64,000 nucleotides of DNA from Aldehydirespirator sp965205155. GTDB taxonomy: Bacteria; Actinomycetota; Acidimicrobiia; Acidimicrobiales; Aldehydirespiratoraceae. Under the pieces are notes generated by a model. The model made no database searches and was not told the origin of the DNA. It worked only from the letters and a program-made list of their open reading frames with translations. The DNA lies in assembly GCA_965205155.1 (NCBI GenBank), contig OZ242033.1:1426001-1490000 (forward strand), read 5' to 3'. The position numbers and the translations under genes were made by a program. Positions 33,654 through 42,164 of the stretch are shown here, in pieces (within the stretch, counting starts at the first letter, position 1; every line of letters begins with the position of its first letter).

Positions 33654-34877
33654 CTAGGCGGCGTTGTCGTAGATCGCCTTCTCGAAGTCGAGGAACCCGC
33701 CCACCGAAGTGGGGTCGGCGAAGGGGAAGATCTGGGTGGCCCAGAAGCCGCCCACGCCGTTGGCCCGGTCGATCCAGAAATACAGGTTGGCCAGTCCAGC
33801 CCATGCCAGCGCGCCGGCGGGCCGACCGGTGGGTGCATCCTCTTCGTTGATCATGAAGGACAGCGCCCACGTCTTCGGCATGCCCGGGAAGAACTCGGCG
33901 TCGTTGGAAAGGCGCGGGTTCGACACGGGAAGAACCGTCTTGGCCACCTCGGTGGCGCCGATGCCGGGCAGCATCTTGATGAACATGCCGGCGGGCAGGT
34001 GGTTCTGGCACGCCATCTCGACGGTCTCGGGCCTGAGGATCTGCTCGCCGTCGGGGCCGGCCCCGTCGTTGAGCCACATGCGGATGAACTTGGCGTAGTC
34101 CTCGGCAGTTCCGTAGAGGCCGTGGCCGGCCATGTGGATCTCCGGGTCGGGCGGCAGTTCCACGCCCGGCAGCGGAATCAGCGAGCCGTCGGAGTCCTCG
34201 CGGGCGTGGATCGTGGCCATGCGCTCACGCATCGCGGGAGTCATCGAGAACGCAGTCGAGTCCATGCCCAGCGGACCCAGCACCCGCTCGTCGAACACAT
34301 CGCCGAGCCGCTTGCCGGTGATGCCCTCAACCACCAAGCCGGCCCAGTCAATGTTGGAGCCGTACTCCCACTGCTCGCCCGGGTCGAACAGCAGAGGCGT
34401 CTCAATGGAGGCGTAGGAGGCATCCACCACCCACGGTTGACCATTCTCGTTGGCCAGCCTGGTGTAGGTCTCGTTGAAGAAGTCGTACGTGAGCCCGGCC
34501 GTGTGGGTCAGCAGGTGGCGGGTCGTTATGTCGGTCCTGGGCGGGCGTAGCCGGGGCGATCCGTCGTCGTCGAATCCTTCCAGCACACCGAGTCCGCCGA
34601 TCCTTGGCACGTACTCCTTCGCCGGGGCGTCCAGGTCCAGATCGCCCTGTTCCACCAGCTGCAGGCAGGCGGTGCCGCAGAGGGCCTTGGTGGTCGAGAA
34701 GATGGCGCACACTGTGTCGGTGGTGAAGGCATCGCCCCCGAGAACGCGCTCGCCCCGAGCGCCCGCATAGATGACGCCGTCGCGGTCGGTTGCGACCGCG
34801 GCCACGCCGGGCACGCGCGGCGATCCCGATACAACCCCGTCCAGGACCGCATCCGCGGCAGTCGTTAGCTCACTCAT
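33654..34877 (-). CDS. Serine hydrolase (beta-lactamase/esterase EstB family)
   Basis: 407 residues from ATG 34877, with a strong GGAGAG upstream. Class C beta-lactamase-like fold: nucleophile in IFSTTKALCG (SxxK as STTK), tyrosine motif in WEYGSNIDWAG, and the C-terminal strand with FWIDRANGVGGFWATQ. No signal peptide, so probably a cytoplasmic esterase rather than an antibiotic-resistance enzyme. Divergent from the LigJ-like gene. Confidence 0.87.
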   Translation of the reverse strand: MSELTTAADAVLDGVVSGSPRVPGVAAVATDRDGVIYAGARGERVLGGDAFTTDTVCAIFSTTKALCGTACLQLVEQGDLDLDAPAKEYVPRIGGLGVLEGFDDDGSPRLRPPRTDITTRHLLTHTAGLTYDFFNETYTRLANENGQPWVVDASYASIETPLLFDPGEQWEYGSNIDWAGLVVEGITGKRLGDVFDERVLGPLGMDSTAFSMTPAMRERMATIHAREDSDGSLIPLPGVELPPDPEIHMAGHGLYGTAEDYAKFIRMWLNDGAGPDGEQILRPETVEMACQNHLPAGMFIKMLPGIGATEVAKTVLPVSNPRLSNDAEFFPGMPKTWALSFMINEEDAPTGRPAGALAWAGLANLYFWIDRANGVGGFWATQIFPFADPTSVGGFLDFEKAIYDNAA

Positions 34878-35029
34878 CACATCTCTCCTCTCTGAGATAG
34901 TCAGACGTGATGTCGCGACTCTCTCACCGCGCATGGCTGCCCGTCCACTCGCCCGGCGCAGCCCGCTCCCCGGCGGGGTCGAGCCGGCCCCTCCCGTAGG
35001 ATCCCTCTGGTTGCGCCAGGGAGGACACG

Positions 35030-36040
35030 GTGATCATCGACTGCCACGGCCACTACACGACCACGCCGCCCGCGGTGGGGGAGTGGCGCGAGGCTCAGAG
35101 GGCGGCGGTGGCCGCTGATCCCGATCATGTGGGCGCCAAGGGCGAGATCGCGGTGACCGACGACGAGATCCGTGAGAGCCTGGAGGGCGCGCAGTTGGCC
35201 TTCCAGCGCGAGCGGGGCACCGACCTGACGATCTTCTCGCCCCGGGCCAGCTGGATGGGCCATCACATCGGCAACGAGCACACCTCCAGGTTCTGGACCC
35301 AGCACCAGAACGAGCTGATCCGGCGGGTGTGCGACCTGTACCCGTCCAACTTCGCTCCGGTGGCCCAGCTGCCCCAGTCGCCGGGAGCGCCCATCGATGC
35401 CTCGGTGCAGGAGCTGCGGCGCTGCACCGAGGAGATGGGCTTCATCGGGTGCAACGTCAACCCCGACCCGAGCGGCGGGCACTGGAACGGACCACCCCTG
35501 TGGGACCGCTACTGGTGGCCGCTGTGGGAGGCGATGTGCGAACTCGACGTGCCCGCCATGATCCATGTGAGCGCAACCTGCAACGAGAACTTCCACACCA
35601 CCGGCTCGCACTACCTGGGCGCCGACACGACCGCCTTCATGCAGGCGTTGACGTCGGGGTTCCTGGCCGACTTCGACGGGTTGCGCCTGGTGATACCCCA
35701 TGGCGGGGGAGCGGTTCCCTACCACTGGGGGCGGTTCAGGGGCATGGCCCAGGACTCCGGCTGGGACTTCGACGGGCTACTGGAGCACATCTGGTTCGAC
35801 ACCTGCGTCTACCACCAACGGGGCATCGACCTGCTCGTCGACGTGGTGCCGGCCGACAACATCCTGTTCGCGTCGGAGATGGTGGGCGCGGTGCGGGGCA
35901 TCGATCCTGCCACGGGCCACCACTACGACGACACCCGCCGCTATATCGACAGCGCCGGCCTCGACGACGCCGCTCGGGCCAAGATCTTCGAGGACAACGC
36001 CAGGCGCGTCTATCCCCGTCTGGAGGTCGGCGTCAGCTGA
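35030..36040 (+). CDS. Amidohydrolase, probable 4-oxalomesaconate hydratase (LigJ-like)
   Basis: 336 residues from GTG 35030, preceded by AGGGAGG. The MIIDCHGHYTTTPPAVGEWR N-terminus, MIHVSATCN, PHGGGAVPYHWGRFRG and LFASEMVGAVRGIDPATGHHYDDT match what I recall of LigJ, which hydrates oxalomesaconate in the protocatechuate 4,5-cleavage pathway. Metal ligands HxH (CHGHY), His (IPHGG) and Asp/Glu (FASEM) are visible. The neighbours encode LigI-like and GalD-like enzymes, which supports this reading. Its 3' end overlaps the convergent LigI gene by 8 bp. Confidence 0.78.
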   Translation: MIIDCHGHYTTTPPAVGEWREAQRAAVAADPDHVGAKGEIAVTDDEIRESLEGAQLAFQRERGTDLTIFSPRASWMGHHIGNEHTSRFWTQHQNELIRRVCDLYPSNFAPVAQLPQSPGAPIDASVQELRRCTEEMGFIGCNVNPDPSGGHWNGPPLWDRYWWPLWEAMCELDVPAMIHVSATCNENFHTTGSHYLGADTTAFMQALTSGFLADFDGLRLVIPHGGGAVPYHWGRFRGMAQDSGWDFDGLLEHIWFDTCVYHQRGIDLLVDVVPADNILFASEMVGAVRGIDPATGHHYDDTRRYIDSAGLDDAARAKIFEDNARRVYPRLEVGVS

Positions 36041-36914
36041 AGTCGTAGAGACGCTGGGGGTTGTCGACCAGGATCCGGTTGCGGTCGGCTTCATCGGGGG
36101 CGAACGCGGCCAGCAGGTCCACGAGGTCACCGTCGTCGGGCATGTGGCGCACGTTGGGATGGGGCCAGTCGGTGCCCCACAACACCCGGTCGCCGGCGGT
36201 CTCGATCAGAGCCCCGGCCAGCGGTGCCACGTCGTCATAGGGCGGGCGCCCTCCGGCGGTGAGCCGCTCCGCTCCGGAGATCTTCACCCAGGCCCTCTCG
36301 TCACCCATGAGTTCCAGCAGCGCCGCGAACGAGGGCTGCTCGAGGCCCCGGGCCGCAGGCACGCGTGCCATGTGGTCGATGATGAACGGGCACGGCAGGC
36401 CGAGCAGCAGCCCGGCGAAGTCGGGCAGGTCGGTGGCGTCGAGGTGCACGACCATGTGCCAGCCCCGGGGCGCCACCCTTCGGGCAGTGCGCTCGAAGGC
36501 CCCGAGGTCGCCGCCCCCGAGGTGCCTGACGAAGTTGAATCGGGCGCCGCGCACGCCGGCCTCGTGAAGCCGCTCGATCTCTGAGTCGGGGCATGTCTCG
36601 TCGATCATGGCCACGCCGGCGTAGCTGCCTCCAGATCGCAGCAGGGCGTCCACCATGGCCGAGTTGTCGGTGCCGTGGCAGCTGGCCTGGACCAGCACCG
36701 CCCGGGTCAGGCCCATCCGCTCGTGCAGCGTCCGGAGTTGCTCTACCCCGGCATCGGGGGGCGTGTAGGCGCGGCCGGCCGCGAAGGGGAAGCGGCTGGC
36801 CGGTCCGAAGACGTGGCAGTGGGCGTCGCAGGCATTGGGGGGCACGGTGAATGCGACCGGAGGGTGCGGATCGGGATGGGGCGGCGGGATGCTCGGCTGG
36901 CTGCTTGGCGGCAT
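36033..36914 (-). CDS. Amidohydrolase, probable 2-pyrone-4,6-dicarboxylate lactonase (LigI-like)
   Basis: 293 residues from ATG 36914. VPPNACDAHCHVFGPASRFPFAAGRAYTPPDA, LVQASCHGTDNSAMVDAL, GARFNFVRHLGG, IIDHMARVPA, VKISGAERL and VLWGTDWPHPNVRHMPDDGDLVDL are the LigI pattern (HxH, catalytic Asp in GTDWPH). Hydrolyses 2-pyrone-4,6-dicarboxylate to oxalomesaconate. Follows the GalD-like gene on the same strand with 10 bp between them, so the two form an operon. Confidence 0.83.
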   Translation of the reverse strand: MPPSSQPSIPPPHPDPHPPVAFTVPPNACDAHCHVFGPASRFPFAAGRAYTPPDAGVEQLRTLHERMGLTRAVLVQASCHGTDNSAMVDALLRSGGSYAGVAMIDETCPDSEIERLHEAGVRGARFNFVRHLGGGDLGAFERTARRVAPRGWHMVVHLDATDLPDFAGLLLGLPCPFIIDHMARVPAARGLEQPSFAALLELMGDERAWVKISGAERLTAGGRPPYDDVAPLAGALIETAGDRVLWGTDWPHPNVRHMPDDGDLVDLLAAFAPDEADRNRILVDNPQRLYDFS

Positions 36915-36924
36915 GGCTACCGGC

Positions 36925-38031
36925 TCAGGAGGGCCGGGGAAACACGACGCCGTCGAACAGTTTGCGGGCGGTGCGGATGATTCCCGCGCTCTCCACCGCG
37001 GGCGCAACTCCGGACCGGAGGGTCAGCGTCACCGCGGCTTCGAAGGTGCCGGTCGGATGCTCCAGCGTGACCACGCGGTCGATCCGGAAGGGCTCGGCGG
37101 TTCCAGGGTCTCCGCCGGCGGCAGGCAGCATCTCGTGGCCGACGGACCCGGGCAGCACCGCGGCGGTGGCGACCGATACCGCCCCGAGCACACCGATCGC
37201 CTCATGGCAGCGGTGGGGGATGAAGGTCCGGGTGCAGAGGTCTCCGGCCGCGGTTCGGGGTGGCGCCACCAGGGTCATCTTGGGCACGGTGGAGGCGGCC
37301 ACGTCCCCCAGGCCCATGAGGGGCCCCGCCGCAAGCCGCACCCGCTCGATGCGGCCTCGCAGGGCCGCGTCGGCCTCAAGGGTCGAGCACTCCTCGTAGC
37401 CGGTGACGGCCACGTCGCTCGCTCTCATCACCACCGTCGGCATCCCGTTGTCGACGAGCGTGCAGTCCACGCCCGCGACGGAGTCGACCAGCCTGCCGGT
37501 CGGGAGCAACGAGCCGCAGGAGCCTCCTGCCACATCCTCGAAGCCGAGCCGCACGGCGGCTGCCGTGCCGGGCACGCCGTCGATGGAGGCCGGGCCCGAG
37601 TAGTCGGGCATGCCGTCGCGCAGTGGGAAGGTAGCGGTGGCCAACGATCCGGTGTTCACCATGTGGATTCGAACCCGCGCCTCGGTCCCGGCAACCGACA
37701 CAAGGCCCCTCTCCACCGCGAACGGCCCCACGCCGGCCAGCATGTTGCCGCAGTTCTGGGCGTCGCTGACGAGGGGCTCGTCCACCGAGGGCTGAAGGAA
37801 CAGGTAGTCCACGTCGGCGCCCGCCCCGGCCGCGGGACCGACCACGGCCACCTTCGTGGTGAGCACGTGGGCTCCGCCGATGCCGTCGATCTGGCGGGGG
37901 TCCGGCGAGCCGACGATGCGCAGGATGAGATCGTCGCGCTGGGATGGATCGTCGGGCAGGTCCCGGCTGCGGAAGTAGGCACCCTTCGACGTTCCGCCCC
38001 GCATCAGCATGCACGGCACGCTCTCAGTCAC
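36925..38031 (-). CDS. PrpF-family isomerase, probable 4-oxalomesaconate tautomerase (GalD-like)
   Basis: 368 residues from GTG 38031; ATG 38061 would add ten residues. VPCMLMRGGTSKGAYF is the PrpF-family signature, followed by QIDGIGGAHVLTTKVAVVG, DAQNCGNMLAGVGPFAVERGL and PKMTLVAPP. GalD interconverts the keto and enol forms of oxalomesaconate; PrpF isomerises 2-methylaconitate. Location next to LigI and LigJ-like genes favours GalD. Upstream, the start region faces the CoA-transferase gene. Confidence 0.8.
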   Translation of the reverse strand: MTESVPCMLMRGGTSKGAYFRSRDLPDDPSQRDDLILRIVGSPDPRQIDGIGGAHVLTTKVAVVGPAAGAGADVDYLFLQPSVDEPLVSDAQNCGNMLAGVGPFAVERGLVSVAGTEARVRIHMVNTGSLATATFPLRDGMPDYSGPASIDGVPGTAAAVRLGFEDVAGGSCGSLLPTGRLVDSVAGVDCTLVDNGMPTVVMRASDVAVTGYEECSTLEADAALRGRIERVRLAAGPLMGLGDVAASTVPKMTLVAPPRTAAGDLCTRTFIPHRCHEAIGVLGAVSVATAAVLPGSVGHEMLPAAGGDPGTAEPFRIDRVVTLEHPTGTFEAAVTLTLRSGVAPAVESAGIIRTARKLFDGVVFPRPS

Positions 38032-38081
38032 GTCGCCAGTGTGCCCGCGCCGTCGCCCCATGGCTCCGCGTGGGTAGGTTC

Positions 38082-39323
38082 GTGAGCGTGATCGGCCGTG
38101 CTCCGCTCGACGGTCTGCGAGTCGTCGAAGGCTCAGCGTTCGTGGCCGCGCCCTCGGGGGGAATGGCCCTGGCCCAGCTCGGTGCCGAGGTGGTGCGCTT
38201 CGACCGGATCGGCGGTGGGATCGACTACGGCCGCTGGCCTCTCACCGCCGAGGGTCGTTCCCTGTACTGGGCGGGCTTGAACAAGGGCAAGAAGTCTCTG
38301 GCCGTCGACCTGGCCAACCCACGCGCCCAGGAACTGCTCACCGAACTCATCGGCGCCGCAGGAACGTTCCTCACCAACTTCCCGGCGCGGGGCTGGATGG
38401 CGCCGGAACGGCTGGCCTCCCGCCGGGCCGACCTGGTGATGGTGGCGATAACGGGCAACCGCGACGGCACCACCGCGGTGGACTACACCGTGAACGCCGC
38501 GCTGGGGTTCCCCATGGTGACCGGTCCCGCGGGCAGCACGGGCCCCATCAACAGCGTGCTGCCGGCCTGGGATCTGCTGTGCGGGCAGACGGCGGCGGTC
38601 GGGATCCTGGCCGCGGAGCGACGCCGCCTATTGACGGGAGAGGGCTCGCTGATGACCCTGGCGTTGAGCGATGTAGCGCTGGCCGCCACGGCTGCGCTGG
38701 GCTATGTGGCCGAGGTCCAAGTCAACGGAACAGAGCGACCACGCTGCGGCAATGACCTCTACGGGGCCTTCGGCGCCGAGCTGTCCACGTCCGACGGCCG
38801 GCGGGTGTACGCGGTGGCCATCAGCCGCCGCCAGTGGGACTCGCTGCTCGAGGCCACCGGGAGCGCCGCAGCCGTAGCCCGGATCGCCGCGGCTCGGAGC
38901 CTGGACTTCGGCAACGAGGGCGACCGTTTCGAGGCCCGTGCGGAGATCAAGGCGGCGATGCAGGCCTGGACCGGAACCAAGCCCTTCACCGAGGTGGCCG
39001 AGCGCTTCGACGGATGCGGAGTGTGCTGGGGCCCGTACCAGACCTTCACCGAGCTGGTTGAGACAGATCCGCGCTGCTCGCCGGCCGCAGGGCTGTTCGG
39101 TGAGGTGGACCAGCCCGGAATCGGTCCCTACCTGACGCCGGTGTCCCCATTGACCCTCGGGGAGGCGGCAGAATCGGGGACGAATGCACGGGCTGGCGGC
39201 GCGGTGGCCCCGGTGCTGGGCGAGCACACCGATGAAGTGCTAGCCGAATGGCTCGGACTCTCGAGCGCCGAAATTGGGGGGCTGCACGACGGAGGGATCG
39301 TTTCGGGCGTCGACGGAAACTAG
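38082..39323 (+). CDS. Class III CoA-transferase, mesaconyl-CoA C1-C4 CoA transferase (Mct) homologue
   Basis: 413 residues from GTG 38082. It belongs to the CaiB/BaiF family. LDGLRVVEGSAFVAAPSGGM, LAQLGAEVVRFDRIGGGIDY, WAGLNKGKKSLAVDLANPRA, TNFPARGWM and LGEHTDEVLAEWLGLSSAE follow closely, from memory, the Chloroflexus mesaconyl-CoA C1-C4 CoA transferase (2-methylfumaryl-CoA isomerase) of the 3-hydroxypropionate bi-cycle. That enzyme moves CoA within one mesaconate molecule. No other bi-cycle gene (mcl, mch, meh) is here; the neighbours act on oxalomesaconate, a related C7 acid. Confidence 0.8.
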   Translation: MSVIGRAPLDGLRVVEGSAFVAAPSGGMALAQLGAEVVRFDRIGGGIDYGRWPLTAEGRSLYWAGLNKGKKSLAVDLANPRAQELLTELIGAAGTFLTNFPARGWMAPERLASRRADLVMVAITGNRDGTTAVDYTVNAALGFPMVTGPAGSTGPINSVLPAWDLLCGQTAAVGILAAERRRLLTGEGSLMTLALSDVALAATAALGYVAEVQVNGTERPRCGNDLYGAFGAELSTSDGRRVYAVAISRRQWDSLLEATGSAAAVARIAAARSLDFGNEGDRFEARAEIKAAMQAWTGTKPFTEVAERFDGCGVCWGPYQTFTELVETDPRCSPAAGLFGEVDQPGIGPYLTPVSPLTLGEAAESGTNARAGGAVAPVLGEHTDEVLAEWLGLSSAEIGGLHDGGIVSGVDGN

Positions 39324-39370
39324 GCCCAAATCAAGCAGTTCACTAAATGTCTTACATTCGCCTTGCGCGG

Positions 39371-39397
39371 ATTGTATACGACTGCTAAATTGTATAC
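39371..39397 (+). promoter_or_regulatory. Repeated ATTGTATAC boxes upstream of the WhiB gene
   Basis: ATTGTATAC at 39371-39379 and 39389-39397, 18 bp apart, ending two bases before the proposed start. The gap (39324-39399) is markedly AT-rich against its surroundings. One box may provide a -10 element and the pair an operator; the second box is so near the start that occupancy would block initiation. Confidence 0.5.
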
Positions 39398-39399
39398 CG

Positions 39400-39738
39400 A
39401 TGCTCGAAGCGTATGAGACTGTCACCGCGCCGCTGGGGTCCACGACGTGGATGGAGCACGGGCGCTGCGCCGGCGAGAGCAGCTTGTTCTTCGCACCTTT
39501 CGCGGAGCGGCCCGAGGCCAGGGTGCGCCGCGAGGCCCGGGCCCGGTCGATCTGCGAACAGTGCGTGGTGCTGCTTGCCTGCCGTGACTACGCCCGCCGG
39601 AACCGCGAGCTGGGCTTCTGGGGCGGAGAGAGCGAGTCGGAGCGGGCCGAGGCAGGATTCGCGCCCACCACACCGATCGTCGGCCGCAAGCGAGTGGCCG
39701 AGGAACGGGCACGCGACGCCATGCGTCGCGTCCTGTAG
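39400..39738 (+). CDS. WhiB-family iron-sulfur transcriptional regulator
   Basis: 112 residues from ATG 39400. The four cluster-binding cysteines are visible: Cys in HGRCAGE, and C..C.....C in ICEQCVVLLAC. The turn GFWGGESESER matches the GxWGG motif and a basic C-terminal stretch follows (RKRVAEERARDAMRR). WhiB proteins are specific to actinobacteria and bind sigma factor and DNA. This is the best lineage marker in the window. Confidence 0.9.
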   Translation: MLEAYETVTAPLGSTTWMEHGRCAGESSLFFAPFAERPEARVRREARARSICEQCVVLLACRDYARRNRELGFWGGESESERAEAGFAPTTPIVGRKRVAEERARDAMRRVL

Positions 39739-39881
39739 GCGAAGCCGCCACAACGCCGTTCTGCGACTCGGCGGTGGCCGAGGCTGTGCACCTGCCGGTC
39801 GTCAGGCTTTACGCATCCGATAGCGCTTGCTACTTTCCGCTGTGGCGTGCCCTGCGCCGCGGCTCCACGAAGGCAATCGCC

Positions 39882-42149
39882 ATGGGTGACATTCCTCCAA
39901 GCGTGCACGCCCTTGCTCGCCTCCTCGGGTGGGGCGGTGGGAGGCTCGCCGCGGCGGTGGCCGCTCTGGCGCTGCTCGCGGCCGCATTGGCGCCCGCCGC
40001 GGCTGCCCAAACCGGATCCCCTGGGATCTCGATCCCCGACCCGAACCTGCGGAGCGCGGTCGAGACGGCGCTCGGCAAGCAGTCCGGAGCGGCAATCACC
40101 GAAGCCGACATGGCCCGGCTGGCGACGCTGGACGCCAGCTACTCGAGTGTTCGCCGGGTTGACGGCCTGCAGCATGCGGTCAACCTGCGGGCCCTGTACT
40201 TGCAAGGGAATGGCATCTCGGACGCGTCCAGCCTCGCCAATCTGGCCCGCATGCAGGTGCTGGTCCTGAACGGGAACGACATATCGGAGATCGACCTGAC
40301 CCGGATGGCGAACCTCAGGTTCCTCGATCTCGGCAACAACGACTTGGAGAGTCTGGATCTCGCCGGCCAGCGGACCAGAGTCGGGGAGAACGCTCGCAAC
40401 AGCAGGCTCTACGCGCTGTGGCTCCACAACAATCGCCTGACGTCGTTGGATCTGTCCGGCCTGACCGCGTTGCGAGACAGGCCGGACGGCGCTTCGCACC
40501 CGAGCTATGTGAGCCTGCGGCTGGACGGCAACCGGTTGACCAGCGTGACCGGGCTCGGTGACCTTCCGGGTGGCGTGTTCAGCCTCAAGCTGGAACGCAA
40601 CCAGCTGACCGCGGTCGACCTCCGGGGCGCAGAGCACCTCCACTACGTGTACCTGAACAACAACCCGATCTCGAGCACCGGCGATCTTGCCGGTTTCTCG
40701 GCGATGACCGGTCTCAGGCGGCTTCACCTCTACGAGACGGAGATCTCGTCGATCGACCTGTCCCGGTTCTCGACGCTGGAGCGGGTCTTCCTCAACGACA
40801 ACAGGCTCACCGCCATCGATGTCACCGGATTGGACAGCGTCCAGCGGCTCTGGCTGAGGGGGAACCGGATCACGAGCGTCACCGACCTGCAGGACATAGG
40901 CGACACCCTCATTTCCCTCAACCTGAGAAGCAACCGCCTCTCGTCGATCGACCTGTCAGGACTGTCGGGCCTCCGCCAGCTGTACCTCAGCGACAACGCG
41001 CTGACCGCCGTGGATCTGGCGCCGGTGACCCAGCTGGACGTTCTCTGGCTCCACAACGGGGTCTCGGCTGGTGGCAGCCCTCCGGATCCGGCCTACCAGA
41101 ACCAGATCACAAGCCTCGGAACCCTGCCCCGATGGCTCACCGACCTCAGGCTGGCAGGCAACCCGCTGGCCGAACCGATCTCGCTGGCGTCGCGAGCCGG
41201 CCTGCGGAAGCTCTACGTGAGCGGGGACCAGATCTCGGGCCTGTCCGCGCTGGCCGGCCTGACCAGCCTCACCGAGTTGGGGCTGACGGACATGGGTCTC
41301 ACCGGGTCGGACCTGTCCTCGCTGCCGAGGCTGCCCGCGCTGACCAGGCTGGATCTGGGCGACAACTCGATAACGGACCTGTCGGCGCTGGCGCACCTCG
41401 TGGGGCTGACCGAGTTGCGGCTCGACAACAACTTCGTCAGTGACGTCTCTCCCTTGTCGAACATGAACTCCCTCGAGGATCTGTATGTGGCCGGCAACGT
41501 CATCGGCGACTATGCACCGCTGCGACACCTGATCCTGGCCGGGCTGACGATCCACGGCGGCGACCGGCAGCGGGGAGACTCGCCGGACAACTTCTTCTGG
41601 GACATCGACGCGTCGGGCTCCCTGCACGGCTGGAACCTGAGCCTGCTGGCGGCGGACGGGATCCTGGACAACACCGAGTGCGGTCTGGACCTCATCTGCC
41701 CCGGTCTGGCCCTCGAGCGCTGGGTCGTGGCCATCTGGCTCGTGCGAGTCATCGACGGCGAGGACCCCGAGCCACTGGGCTTCAACCGGTTCGAAGACGT
41801 TCATCCCGGCCTTCAGTGGGCGGCGCACGTAGAGCGTCTCGCGGAGCTCGGGATCGTGGCGGGCTGCTCCAGCAATCCCGCCCGCTTCTGCCCCCAGGGC
41901 ACGGTTACCCGGGGCCAGATGGCGGTTCTGCTCGCCCGTGCCTACGAGTTGCAGCCCGACGCGCCCGCGACGTTCGAAGATATCGATAGGGACGGCCCCT
42001 ATACGGCCAGCATCGACGCCATTGCCGCGGCCGGGATCATCGCGGGCTGCGGCACCGAACCCGATCGGTTCTGCCCTGACGACCTGGTCACCAGAGGCCA
42101 AGCGGCGACCTTCATCATCCGGGCCCGCGAGTACGCCTCCGGTAGCTGA
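39882..42149 (+). CDS. Secreted leucine-rich-repeat protein with C-terminal SLH-like repeats
   Basis: 755 residues from ATG 39882. The signal peptide (LAAAVAALALLAAALAPAAAAQ) is followed by about 20 leucine-rich repeats of 20-24 residues (for example LRALYLQGNGISDASSLANL, LRQLYLSDNALTAVDL). Residues about 630-750 carry two SLH-like repeats: FEDVHPGLQWAAHVERLAEL then GIVAGCSS.PARFCPQGTVTRGQMAVLLARA, and FEDIDRDGPYTASIDAIAAA then GIIAGCGT.PDRFCPDDLVTRGQ. Cell-surface binding or adhesion is the likely role; the repeats with GC...RFCP are typical of actinobacterial surface proteins of this group. Confidence 0.85.
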   Translation: MGDIPPSVHALARLLGWGGGRLAAAVAALALLAAALAPAAAAQTGSPGISIPDPNLRSAVETALGKQSGAAITEADMARLATLDASYSSVRRVDGLQHAVNLRALYLQGNGISDASSLANLARMQVLVLNGNDISEIDLTRMANLRFLDLGNNDLESLDLAGQRTRVGENARNSRLYALWLHNNRLTSLDLSGLTALRDRPDGASHPSYVSLRLDGNRLTSVTGLGDLPGGVFSLKLERNQLTAVDLRGAEHLHYVYLNNNPISSTGDLAGFSAMTGLRRLHLYETEISSIDLSRFSTLERVFLNDNRLTAIDVTGLDSVQRLWLRGNRITSVTDLQDIGDTLISLNLRSNRLSSIDLSGLSGLRQLYLSDNALTAVDLAPVTQLDVLWLHNGVSAGGSPPDPAYQNQITSLGTLPRWLTDLRLAGNPLAEPISLASRAGLRKLYVSGDQISGLSALAGLTSLTELGLTDMGLTGSDLSSLPRLPALTRLDLGDNSITDLSALAHLVGLTELRLDNNFVSDVSPLSNMNSLEDLYVAGNVIGDYAPLRHLILAGLTIHGGDRQRGDSPDNFFWDIDASGSLHGWNLSLLAADGILDNTECGLDLICPGLALERWVVAIWLVRVIDGEDPEPLGFNRFEDVHPGLQWAAHVERLAELGIVAGCSSNPARFCPQGTVTRGQMAVLLARAYELQPDAPATFEDIDRDGPYTASIDAIAAAGIIAGCGTEPDRFCPDDLVTRGQAATFIIRAREYASGS

Positions 42150-42164
42150 CCGCGGCCGGGCCAG

